DNA from: JAJAZB01 sp964244295
Lineage (GTDB): Bacteria; Bacteroidota; Bacteroidia; Cytophagales; Spirosomataceae
Length of the DNA: 64,000 nucleotides
Direction: 5' to 3'
NCBI GenBank assembly: GCA_964244295.1
Contig: CAXTIG010000040.1
Coordinates: 1 to 64,000 of the forward strand
Shown: positions 24,749 to 32,869 of the stretch, piece by piece
How the letters are laid out: every line of letters begins with the position of its first letter
Position numbering within the stretch: the stretch's first letter is position 1
Notes under the pieces: generated by a model
Databases searched by the model: none
The model's input: the letters and a program-made list of their open reading frames with translations, nothing else
Told to the model about the DNA's origin: nothing
Made by a program: the position numbers and the translations under genes

Positions 24749-25774
24749 ATGACTGCCCGCGCTACCCGCCCAAAACCCCACCGTGATTTGCTCGTTGAAA
24801 AAGAAGAAAAACGCCTCGATCTGGGTTTTGGCAAGCAAATCGTCGATGTGTCCACCCGGCTCGTCAATCCCGATGGCTCCTTCAACGTCCGGCGCACCAA
24901 CCAGTCATTCCACGGCTGGCTCAACCTCTACCACCGGCTCATCACCACCTCGTGGATGCACTTCCTGGTGCTGGTCGGACTGGGGTTTTTGCTCACCAAC
25001 CTGCTTTTCGCGGGCCTGTTCGTGGGGGTAGGGGTCGAACACCTGCAAGGGGCCGACCAAACCTCGGCCTGGACGCGTTTTTACGATGCCTATTTTTTCA
25101 GCGCCCAAACCCTGACCACCGTGGGCTACGGGCGCATCGCGCCGGTAGGGTTTGCGGCCAGTTTACTCGCCGCCATCGAATCGACGATGGGCCTGCTGGC
25201 GTTTGCCCTGGCGACCGGGCTGCTGTACGGGCGGTTTTCCCGACCCGAAGCCAAGATTTTGTTCAGCGGAAAAGCCGTGGTTGCGCCCTACCTCGACACC
25301 ACGGCGCTGATGTTCCGGATTGTGAACGAACGGGCCAACCAGTTGATCGAGGTAAACGTGGACCTAGCCATGTCGATGCTCGAAACCCTGCCCGGCGGCA
25401 AACGCACCCGCAAGTACTACGCCCTGCCGCTGGAACGAAACAAGGTAAATTTTTTCCCGGTCAACTGGACGCTGGTTCACCCCATGACCGAGGACAGCCC
25501 GATTTTTGGCAAAACCGCCGAGGAACTCATCACCGCCGATGCCGAATTTCTGATTCTAATCCGGGCTACGGAAGACACTTTTTCTCAACTCGTGTACGCC
25601 CGCAGTTCGTACCACGCCCGCGAAATCGTGTGGGGAGCCAAATTCCGACCCATGTACGACAACACCGCTCAGGGAGTGACGACGCTCAACATCGCCACCT
25701 TGTCGGATTACGAGGTCGTTCCGTTGGCTACGGAATTGCTGAGTGACTTCCCGGAAGTTAAAACGGGAAGTTAA
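24749..25774 (+). CDS. Kir-type inward rectifier potassium channel
   Basis: A 341-residue KirBac-like channel. Two transmembrane helices (about 71-95 and 135-160) bracket a pore helix and the selectivity filter Thr-Val-Gly-Tyr-Gly. A cytoplasmic beta-rich Kir domain follows (about 165-335) with Tyr-Leu-Asp-Thr-Thr-Ala-Leu-Met-Phe-Arg-Ile-Val-Asn. An amphipathic slide-helix precedes the first membrane segment (Trp-Leu-Asn-Leu-Tyr-His). The start at 24749 gives the usual N-terminus. It is followed by the S66 peptidase gene after only 15 nt, suggesting co-transcription. Confidence 0.93.
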   Translation: MTARATRPKPHRDLLVEKEEKRLDLGFGKQIVDVSTRLVNPDGSFNVRRTNQSFHGWLNLYHRLITTSWMHFLVLVGLGFLLTNLLFAGLFVGVGVEHLQGADQTSAWTRFYDAYFFSAQTLTTVGYGRIAPVGFAASLLAAIESTMGLLAFALATGLLYGRFSRPEAKILFSGKAVVAPYLDTTALMFRIVNERANQLIEVNVDLAMSMLETLPGGKRTRKYYALPLERNKVNFFPVNWTLVHPMTEDSPIFGKTAEELITADAEFLILIRATEDTFSQLVYARSSYHAREIVWGAKFRPMYDNTAQGVTTLNIATLSDYEVVPLATELLSDFPEVKTGS

Positions 25775-25789
25775 CCCTTTCTTCGTGGC

Positions 25790-26704
25790 ATGGTACAACC
25801 CCCCTTTTTGCACCCCGACGACCGCGTGAGCCTCGTGGCTCCCGCCAGTCGGGTGGACGCGACGCTGCTCCAACCGGCCTTCGACGTGCTCCAGTCCTGG
25901 GGATTAAAGCTGGAATTTGGCGAAACCCTGAACAGCCGCTTCCACCAGTTTTCGGCCCCCGACGACGCCCGCGCCGCCGATTTACAGCGCTTCCTCGACG
26001 ACCCCAGCCTGCGGGCCATTTTCGCCGCCCGGGGTGGCTACGGCAGTTCGCGCCTGCTCGAACGGCTCGATTTTACAAAGTTTCTCCAAAACCCAAAATG
26101 GCTGGTGGGTTTCAGCGACATCACTGCCCTGCACAGCCACCTGAGCGTGCTCGGCGTGGAAAGCCTCCACGCGACCATGCCCAAAACCTTCGGCTTCGAC
26201 CCCAGCGGCCGCTCGGTCGAAACGTTGCGGCAGGCGCTCTTCGGTGAAACGCTGCGCTACGACGTACCGCCGCACCTGTTCAACCGCCCCGGCTCGGCAA
26301 CGGGCGCATTGACGGGAGGCAACCTCTGCCTGGTGTGCCATTTGCTGGGCAGCGCTTCGGCGGTGGAGTTGACCGGGAAAATTCTGTTTTTGGAAGAAGT
26401 GGACGAATATCGCCACGCCGTCGACCGCTACCTGGTGCAGTTGAAACGGGCCGGCGGCCTGGCCCGGCTGGCAGGATTGGTGGTGGGCGGTTTCAGCGAT
26501 TTGAAAGACAACCCCGATCCGCCGTTTGGCTTCACGATCTACGACTGCGTGGCCGAACACGTGGCGGAATACGATTTTCCGGTGTGCTTTGATTTTCCCG
26601 TCGGGCACGGGGCCGACAATTGGGCGCTAGTGTGCGGGCGGACGGCGCGGTTGGTGGTGGGAACGCAGGGCGTGAGGTTGGAGCAACCCGGACAGCGGGC
26701 GTAG
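25790..26704 (+). CDS. LD-carboxypeptidase (peptidase S66)
   Basis: A 304-residue S66 family serine carboxypeptidase, related to LdcA and MccF, that removes D-alanine from murein tetrapeptides or cleaves similar LD bonds. Ala-Arg-Gly-Gly-Tyr-Gly-Ser-Ser-Arg-Leu-Leu carries the nucleophile; the Glu of Leu-Phe-Leu-Glu-Glu-Val and the His of Pro-Val-Gly-His-Gly complete the triad. The last seven codons lie in the left arm of an inverted repeat of the GCAACC family, so the C-terminal residues appear to be derived from the repeat. Confidence 0.92.
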   Translation: MVQPPFLHPDDRVSLVAPASRVDATLLQPAFDVLQSWGLKLEFGETLNSRFHQFSAPDDARAADLQRFLDDPSLRAIFAARGGYGSSRLLERLDFTKFLQNPKWLVGFSDITALHSHLSVLGVESLHATMPKTFGFDPSGRSVETLRQALFGETLRYDVPPHLFNRPGSATGALTGGNLCLVCHLLGSASAVELTGKILFLEEVDEYRHAVDRYLVQLKRAGGLARLAGLVVGGFSDLKDNPDPPFGFTIYDCVAEHVAEYDFPVCFDFPVGHGADNWALVCGRTARLVVGTQGVRLEQPGQRA

Positions 26705-26799
26705 CCCCTGTCAGCGGTTGCGCCTCGCCGGATAACCGAACCTCGGCTACCGACCAGCCCGCAACCGCTGACAGGGGCTATGCCCGCTGTCCGGGTTGC
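26683..26799. repeat. GCAACC-family long inverted repeat, copy 2
   Basis: Arms of 39 bp (26683-26721 and 26761-26799) differ at one position. The loop resembles the reverse complement of the loop of the copy at 9323-9444, with gataacc and cgaccagccc in common. It overlaps the end of the S66 gene by 22 nt and shares one base with the stop codon of the convergent prenyltransferase gene. Confidence 0.95.
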
Positions 26800-27677
26800 T
26801 AGACCCAAGCCATCGTCAGCACGCCCAGCAGCATGACCACTTTGCAGTACTGACTCAGGAAGGCGAAATCGCGGCGGGTGTCGGCCCGCACGAGACGGTA
26901 CACGAGGTAACCCATTGGCGGGGCCAGAAAGGCGAAGAGGTAAATCATCGACGGCGGTAGCACCCGCAGCGAACCGGCCAGAATCAGGAAAAAAGAAACG
27001 AGGATAATGTAAAGCAGCGTTTTCGTGCGGCGCATTCCCCACAAAATCGGGAGGGTCTGGCAGCCGAAGGTGGCATCGCCGCGCACGTCTTCCATGTCTT
27101 TGATGATTTCGCGCACCAGCGACAGGCAAAACGAAAACAGGGCGTAGAGGTACACTTCCTCCACGTGCCGCCGATACTGCACCGCCAGCACCACCAGCGC
27201 CAACGCCGTGAGCAACGACACCATCAGGTTGCCCCAAAACGGCTGCCGCTTGAGGTGGTTGGAATACAGCCAGAGAAAAAACACGGCGGCGGCGTTGAGC
27301 GCGGCCACCCGCAGGCTCACCGTCAGCCCCAGTAAAATACCCAGCCCGTTGAGGGCGAAGTTGATGCCCAGCGCCCAGCGCCGCTTGATGTACCGCCCAA
27401 TCACCACCCGGCTGGGTTTGTTGATGAGGTCGATTTTGATGTCGTAATAATCGTTGATGATGTAGCCCGCCGCCGCGATGCAGGCCGTCGAAAGCGCGAT
27501 GCGGAACAGGCTCCCTTCCAGCAAGCCCGTGGTCCAGGGCTCCTCCGGGCTGATGAGCGAGAGCCGCACCAGGTACTGCGTCAGGGCTAGCAGCAGCAGG
27601 TTAGGCCAGCGCACCAGCCGAAAAAAACCGGCGGCAATCTGGCTGAAACTGGGCTTGGGGCGGGGAGGACGGGGCAT
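26799..27677 (-). CDS. UbiA-family prenyltransferase (GGGP synthase-like)
   Basis: A 292-residue membrane protein of the UbiA superfamily, with about eight transmembrane helices. The first aspartate-rich motif is Asn-Asp-Tyr-Tyr-Asp-Ile-Lys-Ile-Asp, and a second Asp motif occurs near Lys-Asp-Met-Glu-Asp-Val-Arg-Gly-Asp. This subgroup is usually labelled geranylgeranylglycerol-phosphate geranylgeranyltransferase, but the true substrate in Bacteroidota is not firmly known to me. It attaches a polyprenyl group to a membrane acceptor. It is divergent from bshA. Confidence 0.88.
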   Translation of the reverse strand: MPRPPRPKPSFSQIAAGFFRLVRWPNLLLLALTQYLVRLSLISPEEPWTTGLLEGSLFRIALSTACIAAAGYIINDYYDIKIDLINKPSRVVIGRYIKRRWALGINFALNGLGILLGLTVSLRVAALNAAAVFFLWLYSNHLKRQPFWGNLMVSLLTALALVVLAVQYRRHVEEVYLYALFSFCLSLVREIIKDMEDVRGDATFGCQTLPILWGMRRTKTLLYIILVSFFLILAGSLRVLPPSMIYLFAFLAPPMGYLVYRLVRADTRRDFAFLSQYCKVVMLLGVLTMAWV

Positions 27678-27689
27678 GATTGACTGGAA

Positions 27690-27722
27690 AACTTCCCGAA
27701 AGTTCTAAACTTTCGGGAAGTT
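27690..27722. repeat. Perfect short palindrome in the prenyltransferase/bshA divergent region
   Basis: AACTTCCCGAAAGTT and AACTTTCGGGAAGTT (15 bp, 3-nt loop) form a perfect inverted repeat 13 nt before the prenyltransferase start. It could be a regulator site or a leader hairpin. Confidence 0.75.
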
Positions 27723-27768
27723 CGCCACGTTGGGCCGGTAAATCCCTCGTCGGCACGTCAACTGGAAC

Positions 27769-27797
27769 CATCGACTGAAGACTATCGACTAACGACT
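27769..27797 (+). repeat. Unpaired word tract upstream of bshA
   Basis: The tract contains actatcgact and aacgact, words also found in the arms of the palindrome at 19399-19477. It ends 3 nt before the bshA ATG and has no inverted partner nearby. Confidence 0.55.
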
Positions 27798-27800
27798 TAC

Positions 27801-28946
27801 ATGAAAATCGGAATCGTTTGTTACCCCACCTTCGGCGGCAGCGGCGTGGTGGCCACCGAGTTGGGCAAGGCCCTGGCCAAAGCCGGGCACCCGGTGCACT
27901 TCATCACCTACTCCCAGCCGCCTCGCCTCGATTTTTTCAATGAAAACCTGTTTTACCACGAGGTTTTCATTCCCAATTACCCGCTTTTTCAGTACCCGCC
28001 CTACGAACTGGCCCTGGCGAGCAAGATGGTCGAAGTGGTGAAAAACGCCCACCTCGACTTGCTCCACGTCCACTACGCCATTCCCCACGCTTCCTCGGCG
28101 TTCATGGCGAAACAGATTCTAGCCACGCAGGGTATTCACATCCCTTTCATCACTACGCTCCACGGCACCGACATCACGCTAGTGGGCAAAGACCCTTCCT
28201 TCGAGCCGGTCGTCACGTTCAGCATCAACGCCTCCGACGGCGTCACGGCGGTATCGGAAAGCCTTCGGCAGGACACCTACGCGCAGTTTGACGTGCGGCG
28301 GCCCATCGAAGTCATCCCCAATTTTATCGACCTCGAACGGTTCAAGAAACAAAAAAAGGAACACTTCAAACTAGCCATTTGCCCCAACGGCGAAAAGCTG
28401 CTCGTTCACATCTCCAACTTCCGGCGGGTGAAGCGCATCGACGATTTGCTGCGGTTTTTCCAGAAATTCCGAACGGTGCTGCCCGCCAAACTCCTTCTCG
28501 TCGGCGACGGGCCCGAGCGGCCCGGCCTCGAAAAATTGAGCCGCGAACTGGGCCTGACCACCGACGTGCGGTTTTTGGGAAAACTCGACGCCATCGAAGA
28601 AGTGCTCTCCGTGGCCGATTTGTTCGTGATGCCGTCGGAAAAAGAAAGCTTCGGTCTGGCCGCCCTGGAAGCAATGGCCTGCGAAGTACCCGTAATTTCC
28701 TCCGATGCCGGTGGCCTGCCTGAAGTGAACATCGACGGTGTAACCGGCTTCACCCTGCCCGTCGGCGATGTGGATGGGATGGTACAAAAAGCCCTCTTCG
28801 TGCTCGACGACGCTAACCTGCCCACCTTCAAAGCGGCTGCCCTCCGCCGGGCACAGGAATTTGACATTACCCGCATTTTGCCCCGCTACGAGGCGTTTTA
28901 CGAATCAGTTTTGACCAAAGAACCCGTAAATACGCTGTCATCCTGA
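27801..28946 (+). CDS. bshA: N-acetyl-alpha-D-glucosaminyl L-malate synthase BshA
   Basis: A 381-residue GT4 retaining glycosyltransferase, first step of bacillithiol synthesis: GlcNAc from UDP-GlcNAc is joined to L-malate. The N-terminal Cys-Tyr-Pro-Thr-Phe-Gly-Gly-Ser-Gly-Val-Val-Ala-Thr-Glu is a BshA hallmark, followed by His-Val-His-Tyr-Ala-Ile-Pro-His and Leu-His-Gly-Thr-Asp-Ile-Thr. The C-terminal domain has Ser-Glu-Lys-Glu-Ser-Phe-Gly-Leu-Ala-Ala-Leu-Glu-Ala-Met-Ala. The last codons and the stop codon are supplied by a truncated GTCA-family repeat. Confidence 0.95.
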   Translation: MKIGIVCYPTFGGSGVVATELGKALAKAGHPVHFITYSQPPRLDFFNENLFYHEVFIPNYPLFQYPPYELALASKMVEVVKNAHLDLLHVHYAIPHASSAFMAKQILATQGIHIPFITTLHGTDITLVGKDPSFEPVVTFSINASDGVTAVSESLRQDTYAQFDVRRPIEVIPNFIDLERFKKQKKEHFKLAICPNGEKLLVHISNFRRVKRIDDLLRFFQKFRTVLPAKLLLVGDGPERPGLEKLSRELGLTTDVRFLGKLDAIEEVLSVADLFVMPSEKESFGLAALEAMACEVPVISSDAGGLPEVNIDGVTGFTLPVGDVDGMVQKALFVLDDANLPTFKAAALRRAQEFDITRILPRYEAFYESVLTKEPVNTLSS

Positions 28947-29076
28947 GCATCCCACCAGACTGTCATCCTGAGCGCAGCGAAGGACCTTGTTGGAGTACCG
29001 AGTAGCTGGCGTTGGGCTAAAGCTGGGTCACCGGCCAGCAATCCGACAAGGTCCTTCGCTGCGCTCAGGATGACAG
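28935..29076. repeat. GTCA-family inverted repeat with a truncated extra half-copy
   Basis: Arms of 35 bp (28960-28994 and 29042-29076) with one mismatch, containing gtcatcctgag and gcagcgaagga. A truncated extra half-copy (ctgtcatcctgagc at 28935-28948) precedes the left arm. That half-copy contains the bshA stop codon. Confidence 0.93.
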
Positions 29077-29108
29077 GTAAGAGAAGATGACCGAATAATT
29101 TCAAACCC

Positions 29109-30482
29109 ATGACCATCAACATTCCCGACACCACCAAACCCCGCGTCGTCATCGTCGGCATGGGCTTCGGCGGGCTGACGCTCGCCCGCGAACTGGCCCG
29201 CCGTGACGTGCAGTTGGTGTTGTTCGACAAAAACAACTACCACCAGTTTCAGCCCCTGTTTTACCAGGTCGCCACCGCCGGGCTGGAGCCGAGCAGCATC
29301 TCGTTTCCGCTGCGCAAGTCGTTTCAGACCTGCAAAAACGTGTACATCCGCATCGCTGAAGTGACGAAGGTATCGCCGCAAAACAATATCCTGACTACCA
29401 GCCTGGGCGAGTTGCGCTACGACCACCTCGTGGTGGCGATGGGGGCCGACACGAATTATTTCGGAAACCAGACTTTTAAAAACACCGCCTGGCCGATGAA
29501 ATCGGTCGGCGAGGCGCTGGCGCTGCGAAATCATTTGCTGGAAAATTTCGAGAAAGCCCTCGTCGCCGAAGACCCCGACACCCGCCTCGGCCTGCTCAAC
29601 ATCGTGGTGGTGGGCGGCGGCCCGACGGGCGTGGAACTCTCCGGCACCCTGGCCGAAATGCGCGCCCACGTGCTGCCCCGCGACTACCCCGAACTCGATT
29701 TCACCGGCATGAAAGTTCACCTCGTCGAGTCGGGGGCGGAACTGCTCGGGCCGATGTCGCAAGAAGCCCAGGAAAAATCGAAGCAGTACCTGGAAGAATT
29801 GGGCGTGACCATTTTGCTCAACACCAAAGTAACCGACTACGACGGCAAAAGTGTGGTGCTTTCCGACGGCCGCAAGCTCCGCACCGACAACTTCGTGTGG
29901 GCGGCGGGCGTGAAGGCTAATTTCATAGACGGCCTCGTGCCGCCCGAAGGCTTGGCGCGGGGCGGGCGGCTCAAAGTGGACCGCTTCAACCGGGTCGAAG
30001 GTTTTCAGAACGTGTACGCCCTCGGCGACATGGCCGCGATGGTGGAGGGCGAAACCTTCCCCGGCGGCCACCCCCAACTGGCCCAACCCGCGTTGCAACA
30101 GGGTAAATTACTGGCAAAAAACCTGGTTCGGCAGTTTCGGGGGCAAGCCATGCAGGGATTCAAGTACAGCGATTTAGGTTCGATGGCGACCGTGGGCCGC
30201 AACCTGGCCGTGGTCGATTTGCCGTTCTGGAGTTTCGGGGGATTTTTCGCCTGGCTCACCTGGATGTTCGTCCACCTGTTCAGCATCGTGGGGGTGAAAA
30301 ACCGGGTCTTGATTTTCATCAACTGGTTCTGGAACTACGTCACCTACGACCAGTCGCTGCGGCTCATCATCCGGGCCAAACCGCCCCGCGCCGAAATGCC
30401 CGCCGAACAGAAAAAAGCCCAGGAAGGGCAGGGAACGGCTTCGCCGGTGGTGCAAGCGCAGGCGGTGGCGACCGCATCCTGA
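29109..30482 (+). CDS. ndh: Type II NADH dehydrogenase (NDH-2)
   Basis: A 457-residue two-dinucleotide-binding flavoprotein. The FAD site Val-Ile-Val-Gly-Met-Gly-Phe-Gly-Gly-Leu lies near residue 15 and the NADH site Val-Val-Val-Gly-Gly-Gly-Pro-Thr-Gly-Val-Glu near 170; Tyr-Ala-Leu-Gly-Asp-Met-Ala closes the FAD domain. A hydrophobic C-terminal region (about 375-420, aromatic-rich) anchors the protein to the inner membrane, where it would pass electrons from NADH to quinone without pumping protons. A GTCA-family repeat lies between it and bshA. Confidence 0.92.
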   Translation: MTINIPDTTKPRVVIVGMGFGGLTLARELARRDVQLVLFDKNNYHQFQPLFYQVATAGLEPSSISFPLRKSFQTCKNVYIRIAEVTKVSPQNNILTTSLGELRYDHLVVAMGADTNYFGNQTFKNTAWPMKSVGEALALRNHLLENFEKALVAEDPDTRLGLLNIVVVGGGPTGVELSGTLAEMRAHVLPRDYPELDFTGMKVHLVESGAELLGPMSQEAQEKSKQYLEELGVTILLNTKVTDYDGKSVVLSDGRKLRTDNFVWAAGVKANFIDGLVPPEGLARGGRLKVDRFNRVEGFQNVYALGDMAAMVEGETFPGGHPQLAQPALQQGKLLAKNLVRQFRGQAMQGFKYSDLGSMATVGRNLAVVDLPFWSFGGFFAWLTWMFVHLFSIVGVKNRVLIFINWFWNYVTYDQSLRLIIRAKPPRAEMPAEQKKAQEGQGTASPVVQAQAVATAS

Positions 30483-30572
30483 ACGAGTGACTTCCAGTAC
30501 GTCACCAAAAAGCGCGACCAGTTTCCCCAAAATCGGGTGTATTTTTACGTTCGGTATTTTTATCGGTTCGTC

Positions 30573-30806
30573 ATGACTACCTACCTGCTTACCCTCGATG
30601 AAGAAAGCCGTCAGGGCCGAGCGATTCGCCAATTGCTCGACTCGATGGACGAGCAAACCCTGCGCCTGACCCCGCTTGGGGAATCCGACGAGGCGGAAGA
30701 AACCGCGCTGGCCGTTGAAATCGGGAAAGCGTCCGGCTCTCCACTACTGGATTACGAGGCCTCCAAGCGCGAGTTTGCCCGGTTGCGCCAGGGCTTGAAG
30801 CGATGA
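30573..30806 (+). CDS. Antitoxin-like small protein (orphan)
   Basis: A 77-residue protein with a short N-terminal strand (Thr-Tyr-Leu-Leu-Thr-Leu) and a helical C-terminal half ending Ala-Ser-Lys-Arg-Glu-Phe-Ala-Arg-Leu-Arg. Its layout parallels the 66-residue antitoxin at 61357. It overlaps the following toxin frame by 4 nt (ATGA), as in type II toxin–antitoxin operons, but that toxin is disrupted here, leaving the antitoxin without a working partner. The start at 30573 is preferred over an upstream ATG that adds an unlikely aromatic leader. Confidence 0.65.
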   Translation: MTTYLLTLDEESRQGRAIRQLLDSMDEQTLRLTPLGESDEAEETALAVEIGKASGSPLLDYEASKREFARLRQGLKR

Positions 30807-31070
30807 ACGTCAGAACCAGGAAGCGATTCTTTGCTGACTTGGGAAAAATCCGGGATTTAGACGTATTGGACGAAATTGAAGTGGCTTTCGATGAGGCTCA
30901 CCGAGCCGGGTCAATGGAGGAAGTTCCCGGCTTCAAATTCTTGGTGCATCATCCGGGCCGGGGGGCGCATCCGCGTATAAGGCTACCGGATTGGCGTTGA
31001 GGTAAACACGGACACCGTGGTGTTTTGCTGCATATTGTCCCGCGATGAGATTTACAGCCGGTTTCCGTAA
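30803..31070 (+). pseudogene. RelE/ParE-family toxin, frameshifted and interrupted
   Basis: The first 50 or so codons match the N-terminal half of RelE/ParE toxins (compare the intact copy at 61554). At a run of six G (30960-30965) the frame shifts. The expected continuation is in another frame: Arg-Ile-Arg-Val, an in-frame TAA at 30978-30980, then Gly-Tyr-Arg-Ile-Gly-Val-Glu-Val and a typical end Arg-Asp-Glu-Ile-Tyr-Ser-Arg-Phe-Pro before TAA at 31068. Two lesions therefore separate the halves. In the present frame translation ends at 31000 after 65 residues without the C-terminal catalytic strand. Confidence 0.75.
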
Positions 31071-31244
31071 ATCCTCACCCGCACAGAAATACTCGCTGAA
31101 CAGAAAAAAGAAAGGCAGTTCGCCAGTGGTGGCAGGGTGAAACTTGGGTGCTGTTGTCAGGATGTTTGGCAGATGGACAACGGCTTAGCAAGTTTGTCTT
31201 TCGTAGGTCAAATTAGTGCAGAGATTCATTCTAAGTGGATTACC

Positions 31245-32693
31245 ATGCGACTACTACTCATTTTCCTTTTAAATCTGACCGTCCAACCTGCGTTGGCTCA
31301 GACCGGAGCAGTTCCTTCAAACCGAATCAGTTTGAATGGAATGGTCACGATTCAAATTCAGCATGATTCCCTACCGACAAACGTACCGGTTCTTGCGCAG
31401 ATTTATCACGTTTTTCCCGCTTCTGATTATGATCAGGTCGGTGATACGCTTCTCAGGCAAAAAGGCCAAACCCAACTAATGTGTCCGGTGAGAACGATTC
31501 AGGATGTATATGTATGGATTGGTTCGACCAGACTTAAATTACTGCTTATTCCCGGCGATACAGTGCGTATTCACGTGGCCCCTGCTGCTGACTCATCGGC
31601 TAATCTGGTTTATTCCTTTAGCGGTTCTACTGAAGGAATACAGCAGTACAACTATGAGAAAGTCAAGCAGTTTCCGATTGAATCGGGTCAGTTGGCGATG
31701 AATGCCGGCGGGTCCGCGCCAGACCTGATTGATTTTCAGCGCCAACTCGATAGTCTGACCCTCCACCAAACTCGCTTCTGGCAGCGCTACCAACAGACCC
31801 ACGACTTGCCAGCGTGGTTCGTACGTCACGAATCCGACGCGATTCGCTACACCGATGCCATGCTGCGGCTGTACATGGTCTGGTACCAAATCGACTTTCA
31901 ACACAAAACGCAGAAGCTACCAGCCGGTTACTTTGAGTTCCTCAAACGCGTTCCCATTCGAAACGACGCGGCGCGCTACGACTACGCATACCTGAATTTT
32001 ATGCGGGAATACGCGCCGTGGAAGTACAGGTCGCTACACCCAACTGGTGGAATGAATTCGTCTATCTGGCGACAACTGGTACGCACCGAGTTAGGCGAAC
32101 AAACGAGCACCTTTTTCGATATTTGGGAACACAGTGCCGGTGCCAAGGATAATCCAGAAGTGGCCCATCATTATTTTACGGAACAGAAGTTTCCCGGCGC
32201 TTATTCTTACCTGACTACGTACCTGCTCAATCGCTCGGCAGGGTGGCTGAAGCACCTCAAGCCGGGTGATCAAGCGCCTACTTTCTTCCTGACCGATACC
32301 CGTGATTCATTGATTTCATTGCGCGACTTCAAAGGCCAGGTCGTTTATTTGTGCTTCTGGTTTGCTACCTGCGGGGGGTGTTTCCATGAATTTCCGTACG
32401 AAAACAAGCTGGTCGATGAATTCTCTGGTAAGCCAGTACGAATCGTTAGCATCTGTACGAGTACGAAACCCGATAAATGGCGGGAGGCAATCAAAAAAGT
32501 GGGCTTGAAAACCGTCAATTTGTACGCGAACGCCGCTTGGCAAAAGATGTTGGAGCAGAAATACGCGGTAAACGTCTATCCGCATTACGTACTGATTGGG
32601 TCGGATGGAAAGGTAATCGAAAACTTTGCGACTCGTCCGAGCAACGGGGCAAAGTTGAAAATCCAGGCGACTCTGGCAGGAATAAAAAATTGA
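31245..32693 (+). CDS. Secreted TlpA-type thioredoxin-like protein
   Basis: A 482-residue exported protein. A signal peptide (about residues 1-18, ending Leu-Ala-Gln) is followed by a long, mainly helical N-terminal region of unknown fold and a C-terminal TlpA/AhpC-TSA thioredoxin-like domain (about 345-480). Its redox site reads Phe-Trp-Phe-Ala-Thr-Cys-Gly-Gly-Cys, with the cis-Pro region at Val-Asn-Val-Tyr-Pro-His-Tyr. Such proteins act as periplasmic disulfide reductases in Bacteroidota. The gene is visibly more AT-rich than its neighbours. The start at 31245 is preferred because it begins the signal peptide. Confidence 0.82.
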   Translation: MRLLLIFLLNLTVQPALAQTGAVPSNRISLNGMVTIQIQHDSLPTNVPVLAQIYHVFPASDYDQVGDTLLRQKGQTQLMCPVRTIQDVYVWIGSTRLKLLLIPGDTVRIHVAPAADSSANLVYSFSGSTEGIQQYNYEKVKQFPIESGQLAMNAGGSAPDLIDFQRQLDSLTLHQTRFWQRYQQTHDLPAWFVRHESDAIRYTDAMLRLYMVWYQIDFQHKTQKLPAGYFEFLKRVPIRNDAARYDYAYLNFMREYAPWKYRSLHPTGGMNSSIWRQLVRTELGEQTSTFFDIWEHSAGAKDNPEVAHHYFTEQKFPGAYSYLTTYLLNRSAGWLKHLKPGDQAPTFFLTDTRDSLISLRDFKGQVVYLCFWFATCGGCFHEFPYENKLVDEFSGKPVRIVSICTSTKPDKWREAIKKVGLKTVNLYANAAWQKMLEQKYAVNVYPHYVLIGSDGKVIENFATRPSNGAKLKIQATLAGIKN

Positions 32694-32735
32694 CTCTCTT
32701 TCCAACCTGCCTGTTATTTTAAACCTGAAATGGGG

Positions 32736-32820
32736 CCTTCTACCCGCTCCGCTTTCCCCCCTCACTCCCCCATTCCCAGCACTCATCCCCCCATTTCCTT
32801 CGTTCATCCGCTTTTCGTTT
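32736..32820 (+). other. Polypyrimidine tract upstream of the TonB-type receptor
   Basis: About 85 nt of the plus strand are over 80% C and T, with repeated cattccc/catcccc words. The tract lies between the thioredoxin-like gene and the receptor gene and may form part of the receptor promoter or leader region. A near-match to the -7 box (CACCTTTG) follows it. Confidence 0.5.
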
Positions 32821-32869
32821 CGGGCGCTCAGGTTGCCATTCACCTTTGTCGCAGTCAAAACGAAAACCC

